From Oscillospiraceae bacterium (lineage in GTDB: Bacteria; Bacillota; Clostridia; UMGS1810), in contig SVJL01000005.1 of assembly GCA_015068985.1 (NCBI GenBank), forward strand, positions 1 to 53,784: DNA of 53,784 nucleotides. The letters run 5' to 3'. Positions within the stretch are counted from its first letter, which is position 1, and each line of letters begins with the position of its first letter. A program made the translations under genes and the position numbers. Positions 18,441 to 27,404 of the stretch are shown piece after piece. The notes below the pieces were generated by a model that ran no database searches, was not told the DNA's origin, and saw nothing but the letters and a program-made list of their open reading frames with translations.

Positions 18441-19007
18441 TTAATTACCTCCAACCGTTATAAAATCCCTGATCAATTCAAATTTCTTCTGTCCAATTCC
18501 TTTCACTTTCTTCAGGTCTTCCAAAGTTGTGAATTTGCCGTTAATTTCACGGTAATTTATTATGCGTTGGGCAATTGTTTCCCCAATTCCGTCTAAGGCT
18601 TCAAGCTCCGAAATAGAAGCGGTATTGATGTTGCATTTTCCATCGGTGCGAATTGCTTCAGATTCGACGAAGTTCTCCGATGCATCGCCGGCTTTTCCAA
18701 CAACAATGGTGCAGGAATCTGCCAATATGCGGTCAAGGTCGACCGAGGCTGAATCTGCCTTTTTGGAAAATCCACCCGCCATATATATTACATCATGGAG
18801 CCTTGTGCCTCTTTCAACACTGTAGGAACCGGCGTTTTTTACTTCGCCTCCGAGCTCAACAATTATTTTATCGTCAGATGTGTATTCTATATTAGTTATC
18901 TTCACTGCATCAGTACTGTCGTGGGCAGAAAAGAGCCATCCCACAAACACAAGCAAGCTAAAGGCTATAGTGAAAAATAAAATTTTTGTTATATAATCTT
19001 TTTTCAT
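18441..19007 (-). CDS. comEA: ComEA-like helix-hairpin-helix DNA-binding protein
   Basis: 188 residues: an N-terminal membrane anchor (~9-28), an SLBB domain (~45-110, VELGGEVKNAGSYSVERG and VIYMAGGF) and a C-terminal (HhH)2 region starting CNINTASISELEALDGIGE with a second hairpin KVKGIGQKKFELI. ComEA homologues bind incoming double-stranded DNA at the cell surface during natural transformation; many Clostridia keep the gene without proof of competence. It lies 4 bp after rpoD in the housekeeping operon. No comEC is in this window. Confidence 0.9.
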   Translation of the reverse strand: MKKDYITKILFFTIAFSLLVFVGWLFSAHDSTDAVKITNIEYTSDDKIIVELGGEVKNAGSYSVERGTRLHDVIYMAGGFSKKADSASVDLDRILADSCTIVVGKAGDASENFVESEAIRTDGKCNINTASISELEALDGIGETIAQRIINYREINGKFTTLEDLKKVKGIGQKKFELIRDFITVGGN

Positions 19008-19011
19008 AAAC

Positions 19012-20112
19012 TTATTCGAGGAAATCTTTGAGCTTTTTGCTTCTGCTTGGATGGCGAAGCTTACGTAAAGCTTTGGCTTCTATCTGACGGATTCTTTCAC
19101 GTGTTACTTTAAACTCACGGCCAACCTCTTCAAGAGTTCTTGCTCTTCCGTCATCAAGACCAAAGCGCAAACGAAGAACCTTTGCCTCACGGGGGGTAAG
19201 GGTGTCGAGAACATTCATAAGCTGCTCTTTAAGAAGCATAAATGCTGCCATTTCCGACGGAGCAGGAGCGTCGGAATCGGGAATAAAATCGCCGAGGATG
19301 CTGTCTTCTTCTTCACCGATAGGTGTTTCGAGAGAAACCGGCTCCTGAGCTATTTTCATTATCTCACGGACTCTGTCTTCGTTCATGTTCATTTCACGGG
19401 CAATCTCATCAACGTGAGGTTCACGTCCATGCTCCTGAAGAAGCTGTCGAGACACTCTAATGAGTTTGTTGATGGTTTCTACCATATGAACGGGAATACG
19501 GATTGTACGTGCCTGATCGGCTATGGCACGGGTGATGGCTTGTCTTATCCACCAGGTTGCATAGGTACTGAATTTGTAGCCCTTGGTGTAGTCAAATTTT
19601 TCTACAGCCTTAATAAGACCAAGATTGCCCTCCTGAATAAGGTCAAGGAAAAGCATACCTCTGCCAACATAACGCTTAGCAATGCTTACAACAAGACGGA
19701 GGTTTGCCTCAGCAAGACGCTTTTTGGCTCTCTCGTCGCCCGATTGCATTCTTTCGGCAAGGTCGATTTCTTCCTGAGCAGAAAGAAGAGGAACCTTTCC
19801 TATTTCTTTAAGGTACATACGAACAGGATCGTCAAGACCAATTCCTTCAGGAACAGAAATGTCGATTTCTTCCTCTTCTTCGGTTGACTGAATCTCTTCG
19901 AGCTCTTTGTCGAAATCTTCAACAAGCTCAATTCCCTTGGCTTCGATTGTTTCATACACCTTTTCGATTTGCTTTACATTAAGGTCGATTTCTTCCAGGG
20001 CGTCCATAATTTCTTTATATGACAACACGCCCTTTTGCTTACCTGATTCAATTAATTTTTTTATGATAAGGTTTTTTTCTTCTATAGTCAATTCCGGTTT
20101 GTTTGTACTCAT
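19012..20112 (-). CDS. rpoD: Primary RNA polymerase sigma factor RpoD/SigA
   Basis: 366 residues, the normal size for Firmicute SigA. Region 1.1 (~10-60), an acidic linker, region 1.2 ([17 protein letters not shown]), region 2 ([28 protein letters not shown] and [15 protein letters not shown]), region 3 ([13 protein letters not shown]) and region 4 ([37 protein letters not shown]) are all readable. It directs transcription of vegetative genes; the TTGACA/TATAAT promoters noted here are its expected targets. Gene order dgt-dnaG-rpoD is a conserved macromolecular-synthesis cluster. AAAGGGG precedes the start. Confidence 0.97.
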   Translation of the reverse strand: MSTNKPELTIEEKNLIIKKLIESGKQKGVLSYKEIMDALEEIDLNVKQIEKVYETIEAKGIELVEDFDKELEEIQSTEEEEEIDISVPEGIGLDDPVRMYLKEIGKVPLLSAQEEIDLAERMQSGDERAKKRLAEANLRLVVSIAKRYVGRGMLFLDLIQEGNLGLIKAVEKFDYTKGYKFSTYATWWIRQAITRAIADQARTIRIPVHMVETINKLIRVSRQLLQEHGREPHVDEIAREMNMNEDRVREIMKIAQEPVSLETPIGEEEDSILGDFIPDSDAPAPSEMAAFMLLKEQLMNVLDTLTPREAKVLRLRFGLDDGRARTLEEVGREFKVTRERIRQIEAKALRKLRHPSRSKKLKDFLE

Positions 20113-20127
20113 ATAGCTACCCCTTTC

Positions 20128-21882
20128 TTATCCTTTGTTATTAATCATAGCATTAAATTCTTCAAGAGAGATTGCTCCCTCCTGCAAAAGACGAAGTGCC
20201 TTTTCGGTGCCTCCCTTTTGCTTTATCTGATTTATATAATCACTCACAGCTCTGTCGGTATCGTCTGACTGAACGTCGAGTGCTAATATTCCTGACACTG
20301 TATTAATGTCTTCTTTGATTTCAAACTTGGAAATCAATGAGGTCTGAGACGGATTCTCCCCTTTTTCAAAGCATTCTTTTATATAACCATACATCAGAAT
20401 GTGAATTGGATTTTCAAACATTTTTTCATTTATTGCCGAAGCATATTTGCCATAGAGCTTGCGGTCATAAAAAAGAGTGCTGAGAAGAAGAGCTCTTGTT
20501 TTTTCGAGGTATTCTCTGTCGTCCGAGACTGCGGTTCCCTTTCCGACCACGTTGATAATGTCGGAATTGCCTCCGGGAGAAGAGGAATTGCCCGCTCGTT
20601 TTACTCCAACCTGAGCAATAACCGACGACGGCTGAACACCGGTTTTTTCGGCAATTATTCCTGCATACACATCGAGCTCAACCGATGACGGAATCAGCCT
20701 TAAATAATTGGAAAGCTCTGATATGTAGCTCACAATTTCTGTAGATTTTTTCAGATTGTATTGTTCCCCAAAGTATTCTATTAAATACTCCATATCGGAC
20801 TGTCTTTTTGCAAGCAGTGCATCAAAACGTGCTTTTCCGTAGGTTTTTATATATTCATCAGGGTCTTTTTTGCCTTTAAGGTCAAGAACAGATATTTTCA
20901 GCTTTGGCTGACTGCGCAAAACCGAAATTGCACGATTGGTTGCATTTCTTCCGGCAGAGTCACTGTCGTAACAAATAACAACCTCTTCAAAATAACGGGA
21001 GATAGTTTTTGCCTGATGCTCACCAATTGCCGTGCCAAGAGTGGCAACTGTGTTTTCGTGACCCGCTGTGATAATGCTGATTGCATCCATATAGCCCTCG
21101 CACAATATGCAAAAACTCTTTTTGCTGTGACGGGCAATATTTAGCGAATACAGATTCTTTCCTTTGCTGAATATGGTTGAATCCGGCGAGTTCAGATATT
21201 TGGGCTTGCTGTCGTCCAAAACCCTGCCGCCAAAGCCGATAATGTTGGAATTGGCGTCGAAAATGGTGAACATAACTCTGTTGCGGAAATAATCGTAGTA
21301 TCTGCCCGACTCGTGCCGCCTGATAAGGCCGGCGTCGTATATATCGCTTTCGGTATAGCCTTTTTCTTTAAGATAATCAAAAAGTGCTGTCCACGATTCG
21401 GGTGCATAACCAAGCCAGAAATATTTGACCAATCTGCCGTCGAGCTGGCGTTTTTTAAAATAGTCGATAGCCGATTGAGAGGTTTTGACGTTGTTATAAA
21501 AAAACTCTGCTGCGTCTTTATTGATGGCATACAAAAGCTCCGATTTTTCTTTGCGTTTGCGGTCACGGTCAACCTCTTCTTTTTTGATTTCAGGAAGCTG
21601 AATACCGGCATTTGACGCAAGCTTGGCAACTGCATCATAAAACGAAAGATTTTCGTTTTTCATAACAAAACCGATAACGTCGCCGCCCTCACCGCAACCA
21701 AAGCACTTGAAAATGCCTCTTCGGGGGGAAACGGAAAACGACGGGGTCTTTTCGTTGTGAAAGGGACAGAGGCCAATGTAGGAGCTTCCGGTTTTTTTGA
21801 GCGACACACTGCGTGACACAACATCGTATATATCGTTTTTTTCGGCAACCTCACGGATGAGGTATTCCGGAAACATGGGCAT
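20128..21882 (-). CDS. dnaG: DNA primase DnaG
   Basis: 584 residues. The N-terminal CHC2 zinc domain has CPFHNEKTPSFSV and KCFGCGEGGDVIGFV; the catalytic core has the EGYMD TOPRIM glutamate and the DSDSAGRNA metal site near 310; a C-terminal helicase-binding region follows (~450-584). It makes RNA primers for replication with DnaB. GGAGGG lies seven bases before the ATG. The start is 255 bp from the dgt stop, and a 131-bp repeat element lies in that gap. Confidence 0.97.
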   Translation of the reverse strand: MPMFPEYLIREVAEKNDIYDVVSRSVSLKKTGSSYIGLCPFHNEKTPSFSVSPRRGIFKCFGCGEGGDVIGFVMKNENLSFYDAVAKLASNAGIQLPEIKKEEVDRDRKRKEKSELLYAINKDAAEFFYNNVKTSQSAIDYFKKRQLDGRLVKYFWLGYAPESWTALFDYLKEKGYTESDIYDAGLIRRHESGRYYDYFRNRVMFTIFDANSNIIGFGGRVLDDSKPKYLNSPDSTIFSKGKNLYSLNIARHSKKSFCILCEGYMDAISIITAGHENTVATLGTAIGEHQAKTISRYFEEVVICYDSDSAGRNATNRAISVLRSQPKLKISVLDLKGKKDPDEYIKTYGKARFDALLAKRQSDMEYLIEYFGEQYNLKKSTEIVSYISELSNYLRLIPSSVELDVYAGIIAEKTGVQPSSVIAQVGVKRAGNSSSPGGNSDIINVVGKGTAVSDDREYLEKTRALLLSTLFYDRKLYGKYASAINEKMFENPIHILMYGYIKECFEKGENPSQTSLISKFEIKEDINTVSGILALDVQSDDTDRAVSDYINQIKQKGGTEKALRLLQEGAISLEEFNAMINNKG

Positions 21883-22012
21883 CTGCCAACCCTCCTTTCA
21901 TCTATAACATAAAATTTCGACACAAAGCGACCAAACCCTTTTTTGGTTTTGTTTTTCTATTGTTTGCAAAACAAAAGCTATATTTTTTAGTGTTTATTTG
22001 TGCATTATTTTA

Positions 22013-22143
22013 CCCTGACAGTGGTTATCCTAACCCGCCTGAAAACCAGTGTTTTCGGAATCTTTTTCCTTGTCATCCTCGAAAGGCGACAGCCTTCCTT
22101 CGTCTTCCGCATTAAAATTAAGTTCGAATGACTACCGTTAGGC
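22013..22143. mobile_element. 131-bp MITE-like element at the dgt 3' end
   Basis: Inverted ends CCTGACAGTGGTTATCC (22014 on) and, on the other strand, CCTAACGGTAGTCATTCG (from 22142), flanked by TA on both sides (22011-22012, 22144-22145). The first ~95 bp match the inverse complement of the right end of the 272-bp element at 53083-53354 with few differences, so it is an internally deleted relative. It has no coding capacity. It supplies the last sense codon and the stop codon of dgt. Confidence 0.75.
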
Positions 22144-23124
22144 TATGGGCATAAAAAGCTCATTAAACAAACTCACCGAGTAGTTATCGGTCATGCCGGC
22201 AATATAGTCACAAACAACTACCGACGGCTCCCAGTCTTCAAGAAGTAGCTTATATTCTTCGGGCAGGCGGTGAGTGTGGGTTAAAAAGTAGTGATAGAGC
22301 TTTTCTATGACCATATATGACTGAGTGTCTCTGAGAGACAAAGCATTATAAACATTTTCAAACATAAAAGAACGAAGAGCCAGCATATTTTTTTCGGTTT
22401 GAGGCGACATTGATATTTTTTGATTCTCGAGACTTGTGAATACAATGTCGCTTATGAGATTGTCTATTCTTTCAGAATGGCTCGAACCAAGGGCAGAAAT
22501 AAGCTCTGTGGGGAGGTCGCCCGATTTTATGACTCCTGCCCTGACCGCATCGTCAATGTCGTGGTTTATGTAGGCAAAGCGATCGGCAAATTTTACAATC
22601 TGACCCTCGGGTGTGGCAGCAAGGCTGTCGCCTGTGTGACACACAATCCCGTTTCGCACCTCAAAGGTGAGGTTCATTCCCGCGCCGCCTTTTTCCAGCA
22701 CATCCACAACCCTGAGGCTCTGAACATTGTGCCTGAATCCGCCGGGCGTCAAAGAATCCAGTGCCCTCTCGCCTGAGTGGCCAAAGGGAGTGTGACCCAA
22801 ATCGTGACCAAGGGAGATGGCTTCAACAAGATCTTCATTAAGGCACAGCGACCGTGCTATTGTGCGTGCAATCTGAGACACCTCCAAAGTGTGAGTCAGA
22901 CGGGTTCTGAAATGGTCGTTGTCGAGAGATATAAAAACCTGAGTTTTGTGCTTGAGACGTCTGAAAGCCTTGGAGTGAATTATCCGGTCGCGGTCACGGG
23001 CAAAGTCGGTGCGAAGAACACATTTTTCTTCATAGGCTTCTCTCCCACGTGAGTTTTCCGCCAAGGTTGCCATTGGAGAGAGAGTTGATCTTTCGAGCTG
23101 TTCACGTTGTTCTCTTATGTTCAA
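22138..23124 (-). CDS. dgt: Deoxyguanosinetriphosphate triphosphohydrolase-like protein
   Basis: About 328 residues. A TTG at 23124 is preferred as start because GGGGAAG lies eight bases upstream; an in-frame GTG at 23133 is too close to that site. The HD-domain metal ligands are seen in LTHTLEVSQIARTIA and AISLGHDLGHTPFGHSGE; DFARDRDRIIHSKAFRRL is typical of the family. It hydrolyses dNTPs to nucleoside and triphosphate, here next to primase as in many Firmicutes. The reading frame ends in the terminal repeat of a small mobile element, so the final Ala and the stop are element-derived and the native C-terminus may be slightly shortened. Confidence 0.93.
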   Translation of the reverse strand: MNIREQREQLERSTLSPMATLAENSRGREAYEEKCVLRTDFARDRDRIIHSKAFRRLKHKTQVFISLDNDHFRTRLTHTLEVSQIARTIARSLCLNEDLVEAISLGHDLGHTPFGHSGERALDSLTPGGFRHNVQSLRVVDVLEKGGAGMNLTFEVRNGIVCHTGDSLAATPEGQIVKFADRFAYINHDIDDAVRAGVIKSGDLPTELISALGSSHSERIDNLISDIVFTSLENQKISMSPQTEKNMLALRSFMFENVYNALSLRDTQSYMVIEKLYHYFLTHTHRLPEEYKLLLEDWEPSVVVCDYIAGMTDNYSVSLFNELFMPIA

Positions 23125-23143
23125 GTGTATCACTTCCCCAAGT

Positions 23144-23716
23144 TTATTTTGTTAATTCTTCATATAATCTGTCGGCAGCAGAATGAGCTCTGGAAATGGC
23201 AAATTCATCCTCCGATGCATTCATCTGGGCACACACTCCCATATGTCCGGCACAACCCGATGACGAGGGACCAACAATCGTCATACCGTCAACGAGCATA
23301 CAGTCGTGAATTGCATCAACGGTTTTTTCCTGACCGCCATATTTGGAAGCTCCGCAGGCAACTGCTATGCCAAGCTTGCCTAAAAGAGCATTGTTGGCTC
23401 TGATGTCACGAGTTTTATCGAAAAGGCATTTAAGCTCGCCGCTCATTGTGCCAAAATATACGGGACTTGCAAAAACAACAGCGTCTGCTGCTTTCATTTC
23501 TTCAAAAAGCTTTGTCAGCTTTGGACCATAGCAGGATTTGTTGCAAGGAGATGAGCAGGAAATACAAAACGGCTGCTTGCAATCTACAATTGCTTCATAG
23601 GCACTGAAGATTTCTGTCTGACAGCCTTTTTGTTCGAGGTCACCTAAAATTGTGTTGAGAAGGAAAGCACAGTTACCATTTGAATTGTAACTTCCGTTTA
23701 TACCGATAACTTTCAT
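23144..23716 (-). CDS. Flavodoxin-fold NAD(P)H-dependent oxidoreductase
   Basis: 190 residues from MKVIGINGSYNSNGN; the open frame reaches 25 codons further, but AAGGAG stands upstream of this ATG and GINGS is the normal N-terminal FMN-phosphate loop. SPVYFGTMSGELKCLFDKT is the second FMN contact typical of the NADPH-dependent FMN reductase/iron-sulfur flavoprotein group. A Cys cluster (CKQPFCISCSSPCNKSCYG, ~55-75) resembles the iron-sulfur flavoprotein motif and may bind an Fe-S cluster. Cytoplasmic redox role, substrate unknown. It lies 19 bp upstream of dgt. Confidence 0.87.
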   Translation of the reverse strand: MKVIGINGSYNSNGNCAFLLNTILGDLEQKGCQTEIFSAYEAIVDCKQPFCISCSSPCNKSCYGPKLTKLFEEMKAADAVVFASPVYFGTMSGELKCLFDKTRDIRANNALLGKLGIAVACGASKYGGQEKTVDAIHDCMLVDGMTIVGPSSSGCAGHMGVCAQMNASEDEFAISRAHSAADRLYEELTK

Positions 23717-23763
23717 TGATATGTAACTCCTTTTAATATATTTACTATTTATTATTATACTAC

Positions 23764-23788
23764 AAAAAAAAGGAAATTCCTTTTTTTG
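23764..23788. repeat. A/T-rich perfect palindrome
   Basis: AAAAAAAGGAA and its complement TTCCTTTTTTT meet head to head upstream of the flavodoxin-fold gene. It could terminate transcription in either direction or act as an operator; nothing more can be said from sequence. Confidence 0.4.
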
Positions 23789-23800
23789 CAAAATTTTTGA

Positions 23801-23835
23801 AAAAACAAAAAGGAGCGATGCTTACATCGTCTCCT
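23801..23835 (-). terminator. Terminator after the M20 amidohydrolase gene
   Basis: Minus-strand stem AGGAGACGATG / CATCGCTCCT (23811-23835, one bulge, short loop) followed by TTTTTGTTTTTTC. Confidence 0.8.
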
Positions 23836-23896
23836 ATATATTTGATTGACTGCAAAATGTATATTTATTTGATATCTAATAACTAATTTTTGTAAG

Positions 23897-25063
23897 TCAA
23901 TTATTAAAATATTTTAATGTGTAACCTGCAAAAAGTCTGGCACATATTTCTATAACGTCTTCATCAGCCACAAATTCCGCCGAGTGAAGTGCCCCTTTCT
24001 TGCCTTGGGGAGCACAACCTGCCCACACAAAAGCAGATGGTTTTGAAAGAGCAAAATACGAAAAATCCTCGCCTGTCATAAGAGGTTTTTCAAATTCTTT
24101 TATTTTCTCTTTGCCAAACTCTGAGATGGCAAATTGTTTCACATCCCCGCAAACCTCGGCATCATTTATGAGGGGCGGATAGAGATAGTTATATGTCAGC
24201 TCTGATTCTGCACCATATTTTTTGCAAACTGATTTTGCGTAATCTTTCATAATCTCTTCTGCAGTTTTTCGGTCGTTGGTCGAAAAACTGCGGAATGTGC
24301 CCTCAATCACTGCGGTATCGGGTATGATGTTGTTGGCTGTGCCCGAGTTGAACGAGCATATAGTGAACACATTATGGGTAAAATCAATTTTTTCGCAAAG
24401 CTTTTGTTTTATGCCAACACTAAACTCTGCTGCAGCGTCTATGGGGTTTATGCCGTTTTGAGGCTCGGCACCGTGGGCACTTTTTCCGGTGAACACAATG
24501 CGGAAATCGTCGGGAGATGCCATTAGAGCACCCGAGCGAAAGTACAGCTCACCCGTTGGATATTCGGGCGTTACGTGTGCGCCGATGCATATTTGCGGTT
24601 CGGGATTTAAAAGAACTCCCTCATCAATCATTGGCTTTGCTCCGCCGGTTGTTTCCTCACCCGGCTGAAACACAATTTTTACGCAACCGTCAAGTTCGGA
24701 TTCGTGCTTTTTTAAAATATAGCAAGCGGCAAGTGCTGATGCAATGTGAAGGTCGTGACCACAGGCGTGCATAACGCCCTTATTGACAGACGCAAAATCA
24801 AGGCCTGTGTGCTCCTCATAAGGCAGAGCGTCCATATCGGCTCTTATGAGAATACACTTGTCGGCACGGGGATTACCAACAATGGCACAAATGCCCGTTT
24901 TGGCAATTTCTGATGTGTAGGAAATGTTATGTTCATCAAGAAAAGCACAAATCTCTTTTGCCGTTTCGTATTCTCCAAAGCTAAGCTCCGGATGCATATG
25001 TATTTTTCGGCGAATTTCTATTATTTTATTTTTTATTTCGTTGTAGTCACAAACAATATTCAT
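23897..25063 (-). CDS. M20-family amidohydrolase/peptidase
   Basis: About 388 residues. Start taken at MNIVCDYNEIK because GGTGAG precedes it closely; an ATG at 25078 has no ribosome site. The M20D pattern is clear: IRRKIHMHPELSFGEYET, the metal ligands in MHACGHDLHIA, GEETTGGAKPMIDEGVL and IGAHVTPEYPTG, and TGEDFSYFA near the C-terminus, with a dimerisation domain between ~180 and 290. Family members remove acyl groups from amino acids or peptides (hippurate, N-acetyl-diaminopimelate, indole-acetyl conjugates), using two divalent metal ions in the cytoplasm. Substrate cannot be assigned. It is a single gene with its own terminator. Confidence 0.92.
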   Translation of the reverse strand: MNIVCDYNEIKNKIIEIRRKIHMHPELSFGEYETAKEICAFLDEHNISYTSEIAKTGICAIVGNPRADKCILIRADMDALPYEEHTGLDFASVNKGVMHACGHDLHIASALAACYILKKHESELDGCVKIVFQPGEETTGGAKPMIDEGVLLNPEPQICIGAHVTPEYPTGELYFRSGALMASPDDFRIVFTGKSAHGAEPQNGINPIDAAAEFSVGIKQKLCEKIDFTHNVFTICSFNSGTANNIIPDTAVIEGTFRSFSTNDRKTAEEIMKDYAKSVCKKYGAESELTYNYLYPPLINDAEVCGDVKQFAISEFGKEKIKEFEKPLMTGEDFSYFALSKPSAFVWAGCAPQGKKGALHSAEFVADEDVIEICARLFAGYTLKYFNN

Positions 25064-25264
25064 TTTCTCACCATACAAACTTGTATCAATTTTATTTTTA
25101 TATTCATTATATAATACGATTATGATGATGTCAATGTTACAAATATCAAAATGTTATCAAGTTATCAATTTTTAATATTGAAAAATACGAAATCATATGA
25201 TAGTATATTTATATGAATACAGTTTTAGATTTTCACAATCATATAATATACGGAGGAACACAAA

Positions 25265-26950
25265 GTGGCATACAAATATAATGTAAATGCTATATCCTAT
25301 GTTGGAGATGCACACAATCGAATATATAACTGTTTTTTTGTTGACGGTGTAACACCTGTTGCTGATGGAGTGTGCAATGGTGCAGACATAGAAACAAAAT
25401 GCAAAGGAAAAAAACATTTGTTTTCTGTTTTCTCGGGTAAGTCAGAAATTGACCGTGTGTGTAATCGTCTTGATGATATGTTAACAAAAAAAAGCAGTAA
25501 AAAAATTCGTTCTAAAGTTCAGTTTGAACTAAAAAACGTAATGGAAGAGATTTCCCAAACCTTTTGCAAAAATGATAATGATTCAACAATGTCAACAATA
25601 TACATTGATGGCAACAACGTGTACGCATCGGGACACGGAGATATGAACATTTATAAATTCAGCAAAAAAAGTAACCGTGCAAAAAAAATTGAATTCCCAT
25701 TATATACCCCCCTAAACTACGAAGCAGAATCAAATGTTGCCGTAAAGCTTCGTCAACCCGCACGTGCAAAATGCATCGGTAAAGTTTCATCAGGCGACGA
25801 GTTCCTTTTGGCAGATTCAAATTTGGTTAGTATACTGGGCGATGACATAATTATGAGCACTTTAAAAGAATATGGAAAAAATGCCCCTGCAAAGCTTATT
25901 GAGCTTGCCTCTAATTCTATTAGTGCATATAATCTTACTGCAGTTCACATATGTGCAAAAAGGAGAATGTCGCCGTTGTACTTTATTCTTCCTCTAATCT
26001 TAATTGCAGCATTAGGAACATATTATGCACTTGTGCATATTACACCCCAAAATTTCAAAACAGATTTTTTGAATGGCGAACCAGAAACTACTTCCGTACA
26101 AGCACCAAACACTGCCAACAGCAACAACAATCCAGAGACTTCCCCTCCCAAAGAGGAAAAGCTCGAGACCGACATCCTGCCTGTTCTTGCTCCGCTTTCT
26201 GCAAAACTCGACATTATTGGGAGTGAAGTGACCGGCGAAAAAAGCATAGTTTCTTATTACATTAAAGACCTCTCCACCGGTGAAGTTCTTGAAAACAACA
26301 ACTCATCAATGTCGTCGGCAAGTTTAATAAAACTTTACATTATGGCAGAAATATATCGCCAGATAGATGCACAAGAGATTGATATGACAGAAGAGATTAA
26401 AAAACTTTTGCACGAAATGATAACCAAAAGTGATAATGACGCCAGCAATGAGCTTGCCAAAATTGCCGGCGGAGGAGATATGAAGCTTGGCTTCAAAAAA
26501 ATAACAAATAATGCGAAATCTCTTGGTTGCGTAGACACCATTCAGGAAAATGACCTTCAGGCGGTGAGAACTGAACCTGTGAAAGGTAAAAACACTACAT
26601 CTGTGCGTGATTGCGGATTGCTGCTCGAAATGATATATAACAAAACCTTGGTCAGCGAAGAATATAGCAGCGAAATGCTTGAACTGCTAAAGCAACAAAC
26701 CAGACTCGAAAAGATTCCAAAATACATACGCAACGATGTTGTGGTTGCAAACAAAACCGGCGAAACGACCATTGCTCAAAATGATGTTGGCATTGTTTTT
26801 GTAAAAGACAGACCATACATAATTTGCATTATGATTAATAATTACGAAAATCAGATGGATGAAGCCATGGAAATTATTGCCAAAATGTCGAAAGCAACAT
26901 ATGATTTCTTTATAAATCTGAAGGAGCCGCAAATTTTAAGTGTTCCATAA
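25265..26950 (+). CDS. PP2C-like domain / TM / class A beta-lactamase-fold fusion protein
   Basis: 561 residues from a GTG preceded by GGAGG. Residues 1-230 resemble a PP2C Ser/Thr phosphatase (VADGVCNG, YASGHGDMNIY, FLLADSN), but the last metal site normally DN-x-T reads YNLT, so activity may be lost. A transmembrane helix follows (~236-256), then a Ser/Asn/Pro linker and an extracellular class A beta-lactamase-type domain with S353-L-I-K356, S389-D-N391 and K497-T-G499. No clear omega-loop Glu was found, so a D,D-peptidase-like or sensory role is more likely than drug resistance. The layout suggests a transmembrane link between cell-wall or beta-lactam sensing and cytoplasmic phospho-signalling (inference). 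Monocistronic, with its own terminator. Confidence 0.82.
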   Translation: MAYKYNVNAISYVGDAHNRIYNCFFVDGVTPVADGVCNGADIETKCKGKKHLFSVFSGKSEIDRVCNRLDDMLTKKSSKKIRSKVQFELKNVMEEISQTFCKNDNDSTMSTIYIDGNNVYASGHGDMNIYKFSKKSNRAKKIEFPLYTPLNYEAESNVAVKLRQPARAKCIGKVSSGDEFLLADSNLVSILGDDIIMSTLKEYGKNAPAKLIELASNSISAYNLTAVHICAKRRMSPLYFILPLILIAALGTYYALVHITPQNFKTDFLNGEPETTSVQAPNTANSNNNPETSPPKEEKLETDILPVLAPLSAKLDIIGSEVTGEKSIVSYYIKDLSTGEVLENNNSSMSSASLIKLYIMAEIYRQIDAQEIDMTEEIKKLLHEMITKSDNDASNELAKIAGGGDMKLGFKKITNNAKSLGCVDTIQENDLQAVRTEPVKGKNTTSVRDCGLLLEMIYNKTLVSEEYSSEMLELLKQQTRLEKIPKYIRNDVVVANKTGETTIAQNDVGIVFVKDRPYIICIMINNYENQMDEAMEIIAKMSKATYDFFINLKEPQILSVP

Positions 26951-26956
26951 ACCAAA

Positions 26957-26989
26957 ACCCGGTATACCATAAAGGTTACCGGGTTTTTA
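26957..26989 (+). terminator. Terminator after the PP2C/beta-lactamase fusion gene
   Basis: Stem CCCGGTATACC / GGTTACCGGG (one bulge) followed by TTTTTAT. Confidence 0.85.
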
Positions 26990-27005
26990 TGTTGCAAAAT
27001 AGCTT

Positions 27006-27314
27006 TTAGCCGCAGCAGCAGTCGTTTCTTGTTGGTTCAATATTATCGAAATGACATTTTTCGGGTGGGAAAAACTCATCAATAGGGAAGCTTAATCTGT
27101 CGAAAAGCTCGCAAGGGTTATTGTCGGCAGACTGGATGCAGTCGTTATCGGGAATGCAGAAATCTATTACCGGAATACGAAGCTCAACCTTACGGGTAAG
27201 GCGAACAATTGTGAAAAGACCAATGGTTACATAAAGCTTTTTGCCATCGATTGTGTCAACCAATATGTCGTCAAATACACGGCATATGTCTTCCGGAACA
27301 GAGCTGACATCCAT
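27006..27314 (-). CDS. C-terminal fragment of a split cysteine-rich protein (element-interrupted gene)
   Basis: The first ATG gives 102 residues, but coding sequence clearly continues upstream in frame to 27392, where no start codon exists: 26 further codons read EVVDPICLATKIVDATDNN, then a run of five Cys. There is no ribosome site at the ATG. This is the 3' part of the gene whose 5' part lies at 39402-39854; joining codon 151 there to the GAA at 27392-27390 gives a 279-residue protein. The fragment ends in a Cys-rich tail (NDCCCG) and contains an all-beta stretch (KKLYVTIGLFTIVRL, VELRIPVIDFCIPD). I recall similar uncharacterised proteins in spore-forming Clostridia but cannot verify it. 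A spore coat or late-sporulation product is suspected from the skin-like arrangement. Confidence 0.75.
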   Translation of the reverse strand: MDVSSVPEDICRVFDDILVDTIDGKKLYVTIGLFTIVRLTRKVELRIPVIDFCIPDNDCIQSADNNPCELFDRLSFPIDEFFPPEKCHFDNIEPTRNDCCCG

Positions 27315-27378
27315 CTCGCCACAGCAGCAACAGCAATTGTTATCTGTTGCGTCAACAATCTTTGTGGCAAGGCAAATG

Positions 27379-27404
27379 GGGTCTACAACTTCTGTTTGTG
27401 ACAG
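27379..27404. other. Attachment-site junction, left end of the 12-kb element
   Basis: The 10-bp core TCTGTTTGTG (27391-27400) is repeated directly at 39400-39409. Bases left of the TC dinucleotide (27391-27392) belong to the split gene; bases to the right belong to the element and to the 3' end of the recombinase gene, whose last two codons and stop are taken from the host-gene side. Confidence 0.75.
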
